Positions 16,252-24,822 of a stretch of 64,000 bases of DNA are shown here, one piece after another. A program made the translations under genes and the position numbers. The first letter of the stretch is position 1. Each line of letters begins with the position of its first letter. The stretch comes from Tenacibaculum jejuense (GTDB lineage: Bacteria > Bacteroidota > Bacteroidia > Flavobacteriales > Flavobacteriaceae): assembly GCF_900198195.1 (NCBI RefSeq), contig NZ_LT899436.1:372001-436000 (forward strand), given 5' to 3'. Below the pieces are notes generated by a model. That model searched no databases. It saw nothing but the letters and a program-made list of their open reading frames with translations, and was not told the DNA's origin.

Positions 16252-16440
16252 AACGGTGAATATATGCATTCGTGCGAGCGGAAATTCAAGGAATTTCTGG
16301 TGTAGCACGAGTGCATATCTTTTTGTTTGACGCTAACTTAATTCAAACCAGCGACTAATCAAAATTATATGCACGGATTAGCAAAAAGAAACCATACATT
16401 AGCTCAAAAAGATTAAGTCGCATGATGTATATATAGTGTT
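16252..16440 (-). repeat. attC-like site T (family 3, 189 bp)
   Basis: 189 bp, almost the same sequence as site J (8839-9027), with scattered substitutions (for example GATTAAGTCGCATGATG against ATTACCCCGCATGATG). Ends AACGGTGAATATATGC and GTATATATAGTGTT. Confidence 0.9.
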
Positions 16441-16451
16441 AGCCAAAGTAC

Positions 16452-17018
16452 TTATTCCTCGTTGTCAAGTTTCAACTTTTCTACTATATCATATCCCCAA
16501 AATCCTTTTTTTATTCCAATATTTACTTTACGAGTATGAGTAGCATATTTTGATCTAGATCTATGAAGCTTAAATTCTCTATCTATATTATCAATCTCTA
16601 CAATTATTTTTGGTTTTAAATTACTAGAAATACCTATTTTCTTGCTTGTATCATGAACAAGTCTCATTTCAGAAACCTTATATTTTTTTGTTATTGTTGG
16701 TTCATTAGATAAAATATCATTGCTAAGCATAAAAGCATATACAGCGACTATTCCAATACTTAAATTATGAAAACTGGACCAAATCAATCCTAGTTTGTTT
16801 GAATAGAATTTACGGTAAATTAGAGTAATTATTATTGTTACTATTATAATGATAGCTAGTATCAATTCAATAGGTATCCAGTTTCTTTCTAAATCAATTA
16901 AAAATAGTTTAGCTCCTAAAGCAACTCCAACTAAGAAAATATTTTGGTAGTTAATATTTCCAGCTTCTCTAACTTTTAAGAGGTTTAGAGAATCTATAGT
17001 CTTATCAATATCTATCAA
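16452..17018 (-). CDS. Cassette membrane protein, unknown
   Basis: 188 residues with three hydrophobic segments (about 27-42, 48-68 and 82-98) followed by a soluble basic C-terminal domain of about 85 residues. No family recognised. The only visible start is TTG at 17016-17018, and the upstream sequence has no in-frame ATG before site U, so the exact start is uncertain. The ends GTTAGCCAAAG and TTTTGGCTAAC pair over nine bases. Confidence 0.55.
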   Translation of the reverse strand: MIDIDKTIDSLNLLKVREAGNINYQNIFLVGVALGAKLFLIDLERNWIPIELILAIIIIVTIIITLIYRKFYSNKLGLIWSSFHNLSIGIVAVYAFMLSNDILSNEPTITKKYKVSEMRLVHDTSKKIGISSNLKPKIIVEIDNIDREFKLHRSRSKYATHTRKVNIGIKKGFWGYDIVEKLKLDNEE

Positions 17019-17044
17019 AATTTTTATGGCTTTGTATTTTGGCT

Positions 17045-17167
17045 AACGGTCTTGTATATGAAAAGTAGCGGATTTTATGCACTAATTTTTCGGATTATAA
17101 CCGACCTCTAATTTATTCATTTTGTTACGTTTAAGCGATTAAACCGCTATTTTTTATATACGTTGTT
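17045..17167 (-). repeat. attC-like site U (family 7)
   Basis: 123 bp, AACGGTCTTGTATATGAAAAGTAGCGG to CCGCTATTTTTTATATACGTTGTT. The arms TATATGAAAAGTAGCGG and CCGCTATTTTTTATATA pair. Only site AA is similar. Confidence 0.88.
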
Positions 17168-17290
17168 GTACACTGGCTTTTTTCCGTTCAGATTGTCATT
17201 CAGCGTTGGCTAAAGACATACTCTTTTGCAATTTTTGGATTAAGCTTTGGCTGGTGCGAATTGCAGATGTGTATGGCTTTGTGCGTTGGC

Positions 17291-19300
17291 TTATTCAACA
17301 CTCACAATCGATTCATCTCCACTAATGTTTCTAACTTTAATTCTCAATGATTTTTCTTTTGATGTAATTTTTCCATTCCAAAAGTCTTTCGATTTCTCTC
17401 CATCGTAAATGACATAACCTAATTTGTCAATTTTTATTTCTGTTGAACTAAACCATTCACCCTCTGAATTTTTACAGTCTAAAGAGATTAATTCAATTAG
17501 CTCTAATCCTTCTTCGCTAATATTAATAGGGTCGAATTTCTTTCCTTTGTTTATTGCTTGTAAGTTTCCTTTTTCATTGAACTCATTAATCTTTTGCTGC
17601 AATCTGTCACTTGTAAACTTATCGATTGATACAGTATATTCTCCCTTACCTTCAGTAATTGAAAATTCTAATTCATCATCTACTACAGTTTCGTGAAGAA
17701 GATTCTTTAAATCTTTTAACTCAACATCTGTTGTGGTTGCATTATTTTCTTTGATGAATTTTTTCAGTTCTTTTTCATCATCAATATCTATGTAGTAAAC
17801 AATTACTTTTTTAGCATTAATTGAAAGATTTTGTATTTCTTGATTTATAATACGGTTAATGGTTGGTATATCTAATAATTTTTGTTGACTGTCTATTAAG
17901 TCTGGGACGTATACAGGAACAGTTCCTAATTTACTATCGTTAATAGCACCTAACCAAAAATTAGAAACACCTTCCACTTTTGTCTGCAAACCTGTAATAA
18001 GGGTTGCTAATTTATCCATAGTTTGTTGCGGATTTCTAAAAAGGTTTACACCATCTTTAACTTCTTTTATAGTAAAGTTTGCTTTTTCGGCTACTAAACG
18101 GTCTCTAACTGTTTGAATAGAATTTATACCAACATCGCAATGAATAAACTTTCTACCTAATTTATTAGCTACTTTCGCTGTTACACCACTTCCTCCAAAG
18201 AAGTCAGCCACAATCATTTTTTCATTACTACTTGTTTCAATAATCCTTGTTAGAAGAGCTTCAGGCTTTTGAGTTGCATAGTCAACTCTTTCATTAGAAG
18301 TTGGTGACACTCTATAGACATCATCCCATAAATCGGTAACAGATTTTCCTTTAGCTTCATCTAAATATTTCTTTTGACTTAAACTCTTACCTGTACTACT
18401 TTTTACAACGATACCTTCATCATATAATTTTTGCATTTTTTCTTTTGAAAATCGCCAATATCCACTTATTCCTTCAAATTCATAATAAGGGTTACCCTTG
18501 GAAGCTCCACCAGGTCCATCTACTGGTGCCAACCTATACTTTCTTCCATCCTTTTCCTTGTACTTGTAATCTCTTTTAATTGTTTCTTCAGAATAATCAA
18601 GATATTGAGGATTCCAAACACCTTCAGAACCTAACCTGTAATAAAAAATCATATCTACGACTCTTCCGAAATGAGAAGAGCCTTGACCAGAATCACCGTG
18701 AGCGTGTGACCTCATCCACGAAATATGATTTATAAAATTATCTTCTCCAAAAACTTCATCCATTAATATTTTTCCATAATGCCCAATGTGAGTGTCTAAA
18801 TGCAAATAAATGGATGCATTTTCATTCATTATGCTTCTTATAGCCTGTAAATTCTCGTACATCCAGTTTAGATATTCTTCTTTTTGCCAGATGTCCCCAT
18901 ACATTTTTTCTTCAAAAAATTTAAAATCTTCACTATTAAGTTCTTTTTTAGCGGTTTTAATTTTTTCCGCCAATTTTGGGTTTCTTCTCAAATACACTTT
19001 TTTTGCATAATCTACACCACTGGCAAAAGGTGGGTCTATATACACCAAATCAACTTTTATTCCTTGTTCTTTTAGGTATGCGCAATTTGAGACACACTCA
19101 CCACGCATAATTAAATTATCAGAAGATTCACCTACTTGTTCAACGGTTTCTACTTCGTAGTATGGCATACCACGCTCTAAACGGTTATAAACTTCATTGT
19201 TTTCTCGATAACGTAATACACGTTTTGTGCGTGTAATATTGTCTAATACTGCTTGACCTTCTATGGTATTTGGTGTGTATGGTATATATTTAATTGGCAT
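17291..19300 (-). CDS. mod: Type III restriction-modification methyltransferase (Mod)
   Basis: 669 residues. The catalytic motif DPPF (89-92, in LVYIDPPFASGVDY) precedes the AdoMet motif VADFFGGSGVTAK (about 362-374), the order of beta-class amino-methyltransferases such as type III Mod proteins, which methylate adenine to N6-methyladenine. The middle part (about 190-340) would hold the target recognition domain. The C-terminal 250 residues are Mod-specific. It is the last gene of the xre-res-mod operon, 8 bp after res, all inside one 5.5-kb cassette. The target sequence cannot be read from the gene. Confidence 0.9.
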   Translation of the reverse strand: MPIKYIPYTPNTIEGQAVLDNITRTKRVLRYRENNEVYNRLERGMPYYEVETVEQVGESSDNLIMRGECVSNCAYLKEQGIKVDLVYIDPPFASGVDYAKKVYLRRNPKLAEKIKTAKKELNSEDFKFFEEKMYGDIWQKEEYLNWMYENLQAIRSIMNENASIYLHLDTHIGHYGKILMDEVFGEDNFINHISWMRSHAHGDSGQGSSHFGRVVDMIFYYRLGSEGVWNPQYLDYSEETIKRDYKYKEKDGRKYRLAPVDGPGGASKGNPYYEFEGISGYWRFSKEKMQKLYDEGIVVKSSTGKSLSQKKYLDEAKGKSVTDLWDDVYRVSPTSNERVDYATQKPEALLTRIIETSSNEKMIVADFFGGSGVTAKVANKLGRKFIHCDVGINSIQTVRDRLVAEKANFTIKEVKDGVNLFRNPQQTMDKLATLITGLQTKVEGVSNFWLGAINDSKLGTVPVYVPDLIDSQQKLLDIPTINRIINQEIQNLSINAKKVIVYYIDIDDEKELKKFIKENNATTTDVELKDLKNLLHETVVDDELEFSITEGKGEYTVSIDKFTSDRLQQKINEFNEKGNLQAINKGKKFDPINISEEGLELIELISLDCKNSEGEWFSSTEIKIDKLGYVIYDGEKSKDFWNGKITSKEKSLRIKVRNISGDESIVSVE

Positions 19301-19308
19301 AATTGTAA

Positions 19309-22167
19309 TTAATCTTTGAAAAATTGATTGATACGTAGGTTTACTTCTGCAATATTGTCTAATAGTTTATTGCTATCTTCTAAATACAGAAAGTCGAATT
19401 TTTTGTATCCAAATTTGTCTTCGTTATGTTTTAAGAAGTCTGTTTCTATAAAGTTCTTTTTCTTAATAAAGTCTTTGTTATTAGCGTAGCCTTCTCCTTT
19501 GGTTTCAATAATTAATGCTTTGTATATAGCATCTTTAGCATTGCGTTTAATGATTAAAAAGTCGGTTGTGTATTTACCTACTTTATTCCATCGTTTTCCT
19601 TTTTTAGCAAAGCAGTTTATAATAAACTCTGTAATACCACGTTCGCCATTAAAATAGATTTCTAAATTATTTTCTTTAAAGTCTTTTAGCTTTAATATTT
19701 CATTCAAGAACTGACTTTCAAAACCACTATCGAAATTGTAAGGCAACAGATGAAATGATTTGTCTTTTTGTTCAATTAATGGATTTATGGTTTCTGCTGC
19801 AACTTTTGCAATTTCATCAAACTTACCCTGTTCTGTTAATTTTAAAATTCGCTCCTGCTTTTGTTTATTAAAATCTTCTGATGAAAGTGGGTTACTGTCA
19901 AATTGTAAAATCTGTTCTGTAACCTCTTTATTTGGATATAAGTTTTTATGTTTTGGAATAGATTTTAACTTATCTACAATAAGTAAGTTGGCTTCTTTTG
20001 GAATTATTTCTTCTTCGGTTGTTAATTCTCTTTTAATACTGAAAGCCACTCGAATTTTAGATTCAATTTTATAAGTATCAAATTGTTCATTAAAAAATAG
20101 ATTTCCTTCGTTGTTTAGAGTAATTGCTTTAAATATAGGTTTTAATTGTTCATCAAAGCGATGTAATTCTTTTGCGGAAATTGTACTGAAACTATCTTTA
20201 GAAATATTTGCAATCCATTGATTGTAGTTAGCCAACATGATACCAGAACTGTTTAAAAAAGATAATTCACCTTCGTCTAAAAAGTCTAATCCTTTAGTAG
20301 TTATAGCATAGTTAGCTTTGTAATCTTTTATGTTTTTTAGTAGCTCTTCTAATTTAACTTTGGTGTTTGGCTTTTGTTCTTCCTCAATAGATTGATATTT
20401 TACTTTTAGCTGGTAATAGTCAATTTTTGGAAGTTTAAGAAATTCCATTCTTGAATGACGTTCAATTAAATCAGCACCTTTATTTTTGTCTAAATTGTTA
20501 AGTTCTTCAATAGACGTGTTTTGTTCTTTTTCTAATGCCTTATTAAGTATTGTAGCATTTTCTCTATTTAACCAAATTAAAGCTGATTCATCATTACCTT
20601 TAGTAACTTGTCTTAAACATCTACAAGTTGTTTGAATGATAGCATTTTTGGAAGCGCTCTTACTTTTTTGCGGTAGTATTACAGAAGTTAAACTCTTACA
20701 ATCCCAACCTTCTTTACCAATTGCTACTAACAGAATGTATTTCTTTTTTGAAATTGCCGTGTCTAATGATTTAAATTGTAATTCATTTTCCTTTGGTAAA
20801 CTGTACGTTTTATTACCACCGTGAAATCTTAATATTTCGTCAGGATGAATTTTTAAATCACTTTGAAGAAATGGATAAACTTCTTCTTCTAACATTTCGA
20901 TATTACTGCAATAAATAGCAACTTTTGGAATTGTACCATTTGCGTAAGTTAAATCTCCATACGCTTCATTAAAGTCGTTAATACCTTCTTTTACTATTTG
21001 TAAATGAGTAAGATTATCGGCTATTTTAACTGTTGGATTTTTTAAAAAATCTTCTATTGCATTTGTAAGCGGATAATAATAGACTGTATTTGTAATTTCT
21101 GAAATTCTTAAGGTATCATCTTCTGTAAGCAGAATTTTTTCTGCTGTTGATAAATAAGGCGTACCTGAAAAACCGAGTACAGTGGTTATACTACCTCTAT
21201 CATTCCATCTATTAACTACCTGTCTTAATTTAATGTCTGATTTTGCCGCGTGATGCACTTCGTCTATCAAAATAGATAAGTTTGGTATTTTACCAATCAG
21301 TGCTCTTAATTCGTTAGCCTTTTTGTCCTCATCATCTTCAAATAAGTTTGTTTGACCTGTTGTATCAACTCTGTTTAAGATTACTTTTTCAGCATTTACT
21401 ATAAAAACTTGCCCAAAAGGGTCAGGAAGTATTTCGTTTACTTTTTGAGCATTTGGATTTCGAGCTTTATTACTTTTTTTAGCAGACTTTGCTTCATCTA
21501 ATACATCAAACTTTAGTTGTTTTTTTAGATTAGTTGCTGCTGGTTCTGGAATAACCCAAGATGGGTCAAAATCTTCAATAGTTCTTAAACTTGGTCCAAT
21601 TGATGTTTTTAAACCAGAAGGAATTAAAACCAAAAAATTATGAGCAAAATTTTTATTTTCGGGTTCATTTGAAGCAAAATATAAATCTAAATAGATAAAT
21701 GCAGCCATTAAGTAAGTTTTACCAGAACCCATTGGTAAACTCATTAGATAGTCAGAATAGTTTACATTGTAAAATAACTTTTTAATTATTTCTTGATAAT
21801 CTAACTCTTCTGGTGATTTTATGATTTCCTGTTCAAGGTTAGGTAGTTGCTTTTTGCCTTTCACTTTTTGTCTTGCAAAATCAAATAAAGAAAACGCCTC
21901 TTTATTGTTTTCAAGGAATTCTCTTGCATTTTGGTTAATATCTAATTTTGACAAATCAGTACCATTTGTAAAAAAACCTTCTGCAAATAGCTGCCAAAGA
22001 GGTTTGTTTTGACCTTGAATTTTCAAAAACAAAAAAGTTTCTATTGCCTCAATTTGAGTATCTCTTAACTGACCTTTGTTTTTAATATATGTAATAAGTT
22101 CATTCACACTACAATCAGGTGATTGTAACCATTGAACTGTTTTATTTCTTATTATCTTATCTAGCAT
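19309..22167 (-). CDS. res: Type III restriction endonuclease subunit (Res)
   Basis: 952 residues, the ATP-dependent helicase-nuclease subunit of a type III system. Seen: Walker A PMGSGKT (145-151), DEVHH (about 302-306), VLGFSGTPYLS (motif III), and QTTCRCLRQ (motif VI, about 514-522). Near the C-terminus, YTTDFLIIKR and ALIIETKGEG (about 870-892) form a D...ExK nuclease site of the PD-(D/E)xK type. Res and Mod together cut unmodified DNA away from the recognition site. It overlaps the upstream regulator by 11 bp. All key motifs are intact, so the system looks functional. Confidence 0.9.
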   Translation of the reverse strand: MLDKIIRNKTVQWLQSPDCSVNELITYIKNKGQLRDTQIEAIETFLFLKIQGQNKPLWQLFAEGFFTNGTDLSKLDINQNAREFLENNKEAFSLFDFARQKVKGKKQLPNLEQEIIKSPEELDYQEIIKKLFYNVNYSDYLMSLPMGSGKTYLMAAFIYLDLYFASNEPENKNFAHNFLVLIPSGLKTSIGPSLRTIEDFDPSWVIPEPAATNLKKQLKFDVLDEAKSAKKSNKARNPNAQKVNEILPDPFGQVFIVNAEKVILNRVDTTGQTNLFEDDEDKKANELRALIGKIPNLSILIDEVHHAAKSDIKLRQVVNRWNDRGSITTVLGFSGTPYLSTAEKILLTEDDTLRISEITNTVYYYPLTNAIEDFLKNPTVKIADNLTHLQIVKEGINDFNEAYGDLTYANGTIPKVAIYCSNIEMLEEEVYPFLQSDLKIHPDEILRFHGGNKTYSLPKENELQFKSLDTAISKKKYILLVAIGKEGWDCKSLTSVILPQKSKSASKNAIIQTTCRCLRQVTKGNDESALIWLNRENATILNKALEKEQNTSIEELNNLDKNKGADLIERHSRMEFLKLPKIDYYQLKVKYQSIEEEQKPNTKVKLEELLKNIKDYKANYAITTKGLDFLDEGELSFLNSSGIMLANYNQWIANISKDSFSTISAKELHRFDEQLKPIFKAITLNNEGNLFFNEQFDTYKIESKIRVAFSIKRELTTEEEIIPKEANLLIVDKLKSIPKHKNLYPNKEVTEQILQFDSNPLSSEDFNKQKQERILKLTEQGKFDEIAKVAAETINPLIEQKDKSFHLLPYNFDSGFESQFLNEILKLKDFKENNLEIYFNGERGITEFIINCFAKKGKRWNKVGKYTTDFLIIKRNAKDAIYKALIIETKGEGYANNKDFIKKKNFIETDFLKHNEDKFGYKKFDFLYLEDSNKLLDNIAEVNLRINQFFKD

Positions 22168-22366
22168 TCGTCTCGTTGTCTGTACTTTGAATTAGGTCTT
22201 TAACATCAACGGAAAGTATTTCCGCAATTTTAAAAAGGTCTTCTAAACTTGGTTGCCTTTTGTTTCTTGCGTATTCATTAATTGTCGGATAACTTTTGTC
22301 CATCTTTTCCGCAAGCCAGGTTTGACTAATTCCTTTTTCTTTTAAAATTTCCTTTATTCGGTTCAT
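22157..22366 (-). CDS. XRE-family helix-turn-helix regulator of the R-M operon
   Basis: 69 residues, almost entirely one Cro/C1-type HTH domain (ISQTWLAEKMDKSYPTINEY as the helix-turn-helix, about 13-32). It is the first gene of the operon and overlaps res by 11 bp. Small XRE proteins in this position usually act as controller proteins that time endonuclease expression after entry into a new host, which would matter for a mobile cassette. A candidate operator lies 38-69 bp upstream. Confidence 0.88.
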   Translation of the reverse strand: MNRIKEILKEKGISQTWLAEKMDKSYPTINEYARNKRQPSLEDLFKIAEILSVDVKDLIQSTDNETNAR

Positions 22367-22403
22367 TTTAAACCTTTTTTATTAGAGTTGAAAGATAATA
22401 AAG

Positions 22404-22435
22404 TTCATTGAATAATAATGAAAATATTCATTGAA
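22404..22435 (-). promoter_or_regulatory. Candidate operator: two TTCATTGAA repeats
   Basis: Two direct copies of TTCATTGAA (22404-22412 and 22427-22435) with a 23-bp step, about two helical turns, lie just upstream of the XRE gene. This fits an autoregulatory operator. No promoter hexamers are clear. The remaining bases up to site V (22436-22539) hold nothing else I can identify. Confidence 0.4.
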
Positions 22436-22539
22436 ATATCACGAGTAGTGGTGGGGAAGGCAAGCTCTTTTTATTTTGTGAGGAACGAGCAAAATGAAAT
22501 GTGCTTGACTGTGCGGTTGGCTTTTCAGAGCTTGTGTAC

Positions 22540-22662
22540 AACGTTTCGTGTATTGTTATTTGCGATTTTTTGATTGTAAAGTTAATTAAAAGTGATGGGC
22601 TTTTGGCTTTGCGAGATTTGTCCGAAGGATAAATCCGTAAGCAATTAATAATACATTTTGTT
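22540..22662 (-). repeat. attC-like site V (family 1)
   Basis: 123 bp, AAC 22540-22542 to GTT 22660-22662, family 1 (GATTTGTCCGAAGGATAAATC). Its left flank GTGTACAAC pairs with GTTGTACAC at 17165, 5.4 kb away, defining the R-M operon as a single cassette. Confidence 0.92.
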
Positions 22663-22673
22663 ACCCAATGTTT

Positions 22674-23252
22674 TTATTCAGATTCAGTTAATTTATAAAA
22701 ATCAGTTTCTTTTTGAATATCAGATATAGATTTGTTGAATTTCTTTTTTAGGTGTTTATCTATTAGTTTATTATAACATTCCATTTCTGACCTTAAAATG
22801 CAACCCATTGAATAGTATTCAATATTATATTTCGATCCCAAAATTTCATCCATTCCTATAATAGAGCCAATACCAAAATGAAAGTATTTTAATTCACCCT
22901 TTTTTAAGTCAATAGAGAATCTATTTTTCATTTTTTCACAAGTATCTAATTCATAATATTCAGTAAGTCTCTTTTGTTTTTGTAAAGATTTATAATATTC
23001 AGTCCATAAATGTAAATTTAAAACAAAACAGATTCCAAATGCGCCAATCATTGTTTTTGTCAAGAAATTCCGCCAATCTTTAGCGAGGGAATAAAGTCCA
23101 ACACTCATAAAACCTATGAAAAATAAAACCTTTGAAATTGTCAATTCCAATTTTACATTGTACCAATATTGCATTTTTACTGAATTAAAAATTAATAAAG
23201 TAAATGTGATAATTGATAAAATTAGAAGGATGTATTTTGTTCTTTTTTTCAA
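22674..23252 (-). CDS. Cassette membrane protein, unknown
   Basis: 192 residues. Three hydrophobic segments (about 7-23, 40-57 and 66-83) are followed by a soluble domain of about 100 residues with three Cys (DTCEKM, MGCILR, MECYNK). No family recognised. It is alone in its cassette between sites V and W. The ends GTTACCCAATG and TGTTGGGTAAC pair over eight bases. Confidence 0.6.
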   Translation of the reverse strand: MKKRTKYILLILSIITFTLLIFNSVKMQYWYNVKLELTISKVLFFIGFMSVGLYSLAKDWRNFLTKTMIGAFGICFVLNLHLWTEYYKSLQKQKRLTEYYELDTCEKMKNRFSIDLKKGELKYFHFGIGSIIGMDEILGSKYNIEYYSMGCILRSEMECYNKLIDKHLKKKFNKSISDIQKETDFYKLTESE

Positions 23253-23271
23253 TTTATTGCAAATGTTGGGT

Positions 23272-23397
23272 AACGTTGTTGTGTATGTTTCAGTTGCGGC
23301 GTTTAAGCATTAAATTTAGTAAATAATTACTGAATGGAAAATCCGTAAGGATTTTCCAAAATAGGCTAGAAACTAGCAATTGAATATACACGTTGTT
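23272..23397 (-). repeat. attC-like site W (family 4)
   Basis: 126 bp, AACGTTGTTGTGTATG to ATATACACGTTGTT. Inner hairpin GGAAAATCC-GTAA-GGATTTTCC, as in site I and (altered) site Z. Confidence 0.9.
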
Positions 23398-23407
23398 AGC
23401 AAACGTT

Positions 23408-24076
23408 TTATCTATGAACTATATTCGTTAGTATAATTATTCTAACAAAATAATTATTCAAGTCAACTTTATTATTTAAAATATTACCTGCCAAAACTAA
23501 TGGAGACATAAAGCTTCCACTTATATTCAGATTTTCAACATAAGGTTTTAATAATTCAGATTTTAAAGATGCTCTCTTTAAAGATTCAAAAAATATTCCA
23601 TTCAAATTAGGTTCCTTATATTTTTCAAGAATACTTCTTTTTAAACTTAAATTATTTTGAGATGTTTCAGAAATTGCATAATTAAACTCTCCGTTAGTAT
23701 TTAAGTGTTTGTATTTCGTAATTAAAACTTTCTCATTACTTTCAGAGATTACAGATTTTCCAACCCAGATTGAATCGATTACATTATAAATATGAAACTT
23801 TAAATTATTCTTTTCCAATATTTTTTCTCCATTTTGTAGTAAGCCACTATTCAACTCAATTTCATTTTCAAAAAAATCTTTCAAAAACTTTTTGTATGAA
23901 TTTTGAATGTTTTTATCTGGGTAGTTTTTCTTCAAGAAATTTGTTTCAAAATCCAATAAAAGTAAATCTAAATTTTCAGAATTTACTTTTCCAAAACTAT
24001 CTCTGAATTCACTTTCTTGTGATATTAAAGAAAATGTAAGAAGTAAAAAACTAAATATTATTAACTTTCTTTTCAA
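23408..24076 (-). CDS. Exported cassette protein; paralog of 14169-14888
   Basis: 222 residues with a signal peptide (MKRKLIIFSFLLLTFSLIS) and no lipobox. Residues 22-70 share the pattern of the lipoprotein at 14169-14888 (FRDSFGKVN, FETNFLKKNYP, SYKKFLKD). The function is unknown. The C-terminal end is hydrophobic (YFVRIIILTNIV). The cassette ends GTTAGCAAACG and TGTTTGCTAAC pair over nine bases. Confidence 0.65.
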   Translation of the reverse strand: MKRKLIIFSFLLLTFSLISQESEFRDSFGKVNSENLDLLLLDFETNFLKKNYPDKNIQNSYKKFLKDFFENEIELNSGLLQNGEKILEKNNLKFHIYNVIDSIWVGKSVISESNEKVLITKYKHLNTNGEFNYAISETSQNNLSLKRSILEKYKEPNLNGIFFESLKRASLKSELLKPYVENLNISGSFMSPLVLAGNILNNKVDLNNYFVRIIILTNIVHR

Positions 24077-24096
24077 TTTTTCGTTTAATGTTTGCT

Positions 24097-24222
24097 AACG
24101 TATTTGTGTATGATTTTTTGCGGGAAAAGGACGTGAGTCGTTTTCCGTTGTTGTGGAAAGATAATTAATAAGATTGAATTTCTGGTGAGGAAATTCAGCC
24201 GCAATTAATTATATACGGTGTT
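24097..24222 (-). repeat. attC-like site X (family 6)
   Basis: 126 bp, AACGTATTTGTGTATG to ATATACGGTGTT. Same inner layout as site S (GGACGTGAGTCG, GAATTTCTGGTGAGGAAATTC). Confidence 0.9.
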
Positions 24223-24768
24223 AGCTATAGTTATTTTTTTTATAATGTTATTTTTATGCTCTAGAATTAATCTGCTGCTGAATAGGTTAAACTTAAAATC
24301 ATATAAGTATTTCTTTTTAAATTCAGTGGGTGTCCCAAACGTTTTAAAAAAATCAGAAACTTTAGTTCCCACGGTCAAATTATATTTGAGCGGGAATTCT
24401 TTATTATCAGATTCGAAGAGTTGAATTCTAAGTCCATTGGTTCCAAAAGTCCAAGTCGAATCAGTTTTATATGTTGAAAAACTCATTTCAGCAATCTTTC
24501 TGTTGTCCTTTAAATATTCAACATAATAATTTTCACGAGGGAATATATAAGTTGAGTCATTGGCATTTGTAAGTTGTTTCAAATTAGTCTTGAAATCTAA
24601 GTTTTTTAATGATGAATTATCTCTTGGGTCTAATAGGAAATTCTTAATTAATACTGAATCCAGTTCTGTTTTTTTCTTGTTAATTTCAGTTTTGTTTCCA
24701 GCGTGTTTACAACTCCAGACTGATAGAAGAAGATACATCAAAATCACCAGTTTGTTTGTCTTTTTCAT
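24205..24768 (-). CDS. Cassette lipoprotein, unknown
   Basis: 187 residues. MKKTNKLVILMYLLLSVWSC is a lipoprotein signal peptide with Cys20. The mature part is charged at first, then beta-rich; the segment LTVGTKVSDFFKTFGTPTEF resembles the SmpA/BamE-like G-x-S-x-x-x-V-x-x-x-F-G-x-P pattern of small periplasmic proteins. The final codons and the TAA (24205-24207) lie inside attC-like site X. The function is unknown. Confidence 0.65.
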   Translation of the reverse strand: MKKTNKLVILMYLLLSVWSCKHAGNKTEINKKKTELDSVLIKNFLLDPRDNSSLKNLDFKTNLKQLTNANDSTYIFPRENYYVEYLKDNRKIAEMSFSTYKTDSTWTFGTNGLRIQLFESDNKEFPLKYNLTVGTKVSDFFKTFGTPTEFKKKYLYDFKFNLFSSRLILEHKNNIIKKITIANTVYN

Positions 24769-24778
24769 AATTATAGCT

Positions 24779-24822
24779 AACGTTTTGGCTAAGCTGCGTT
24801 TTAATGCAGTTTAGGTTTTGTT
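24779..24822 (-). repeat. attC-like site Y (family 8, minimal 44 bp)
   Basis: 44 bp only: AACGTTTTGGCTAAGCTGCG then TTTTAATGCAGTTTAGGTTTTGTT. The arms CTAAGCTGC and GCAGTTTAG pair with one mismatch around TTTTAAT-like bases. It is the shortest site here, below the length of most known attC sites. Confidence 0.82.

Noticed and set aside
15589..16316. Long N-terminal extensions of the proteins starting at 15588 and 16241
   Set aside because: The extra residues are encoded by attC-like sites S and T, while a standard Met followed by a signal peptide lies inside the cassette.
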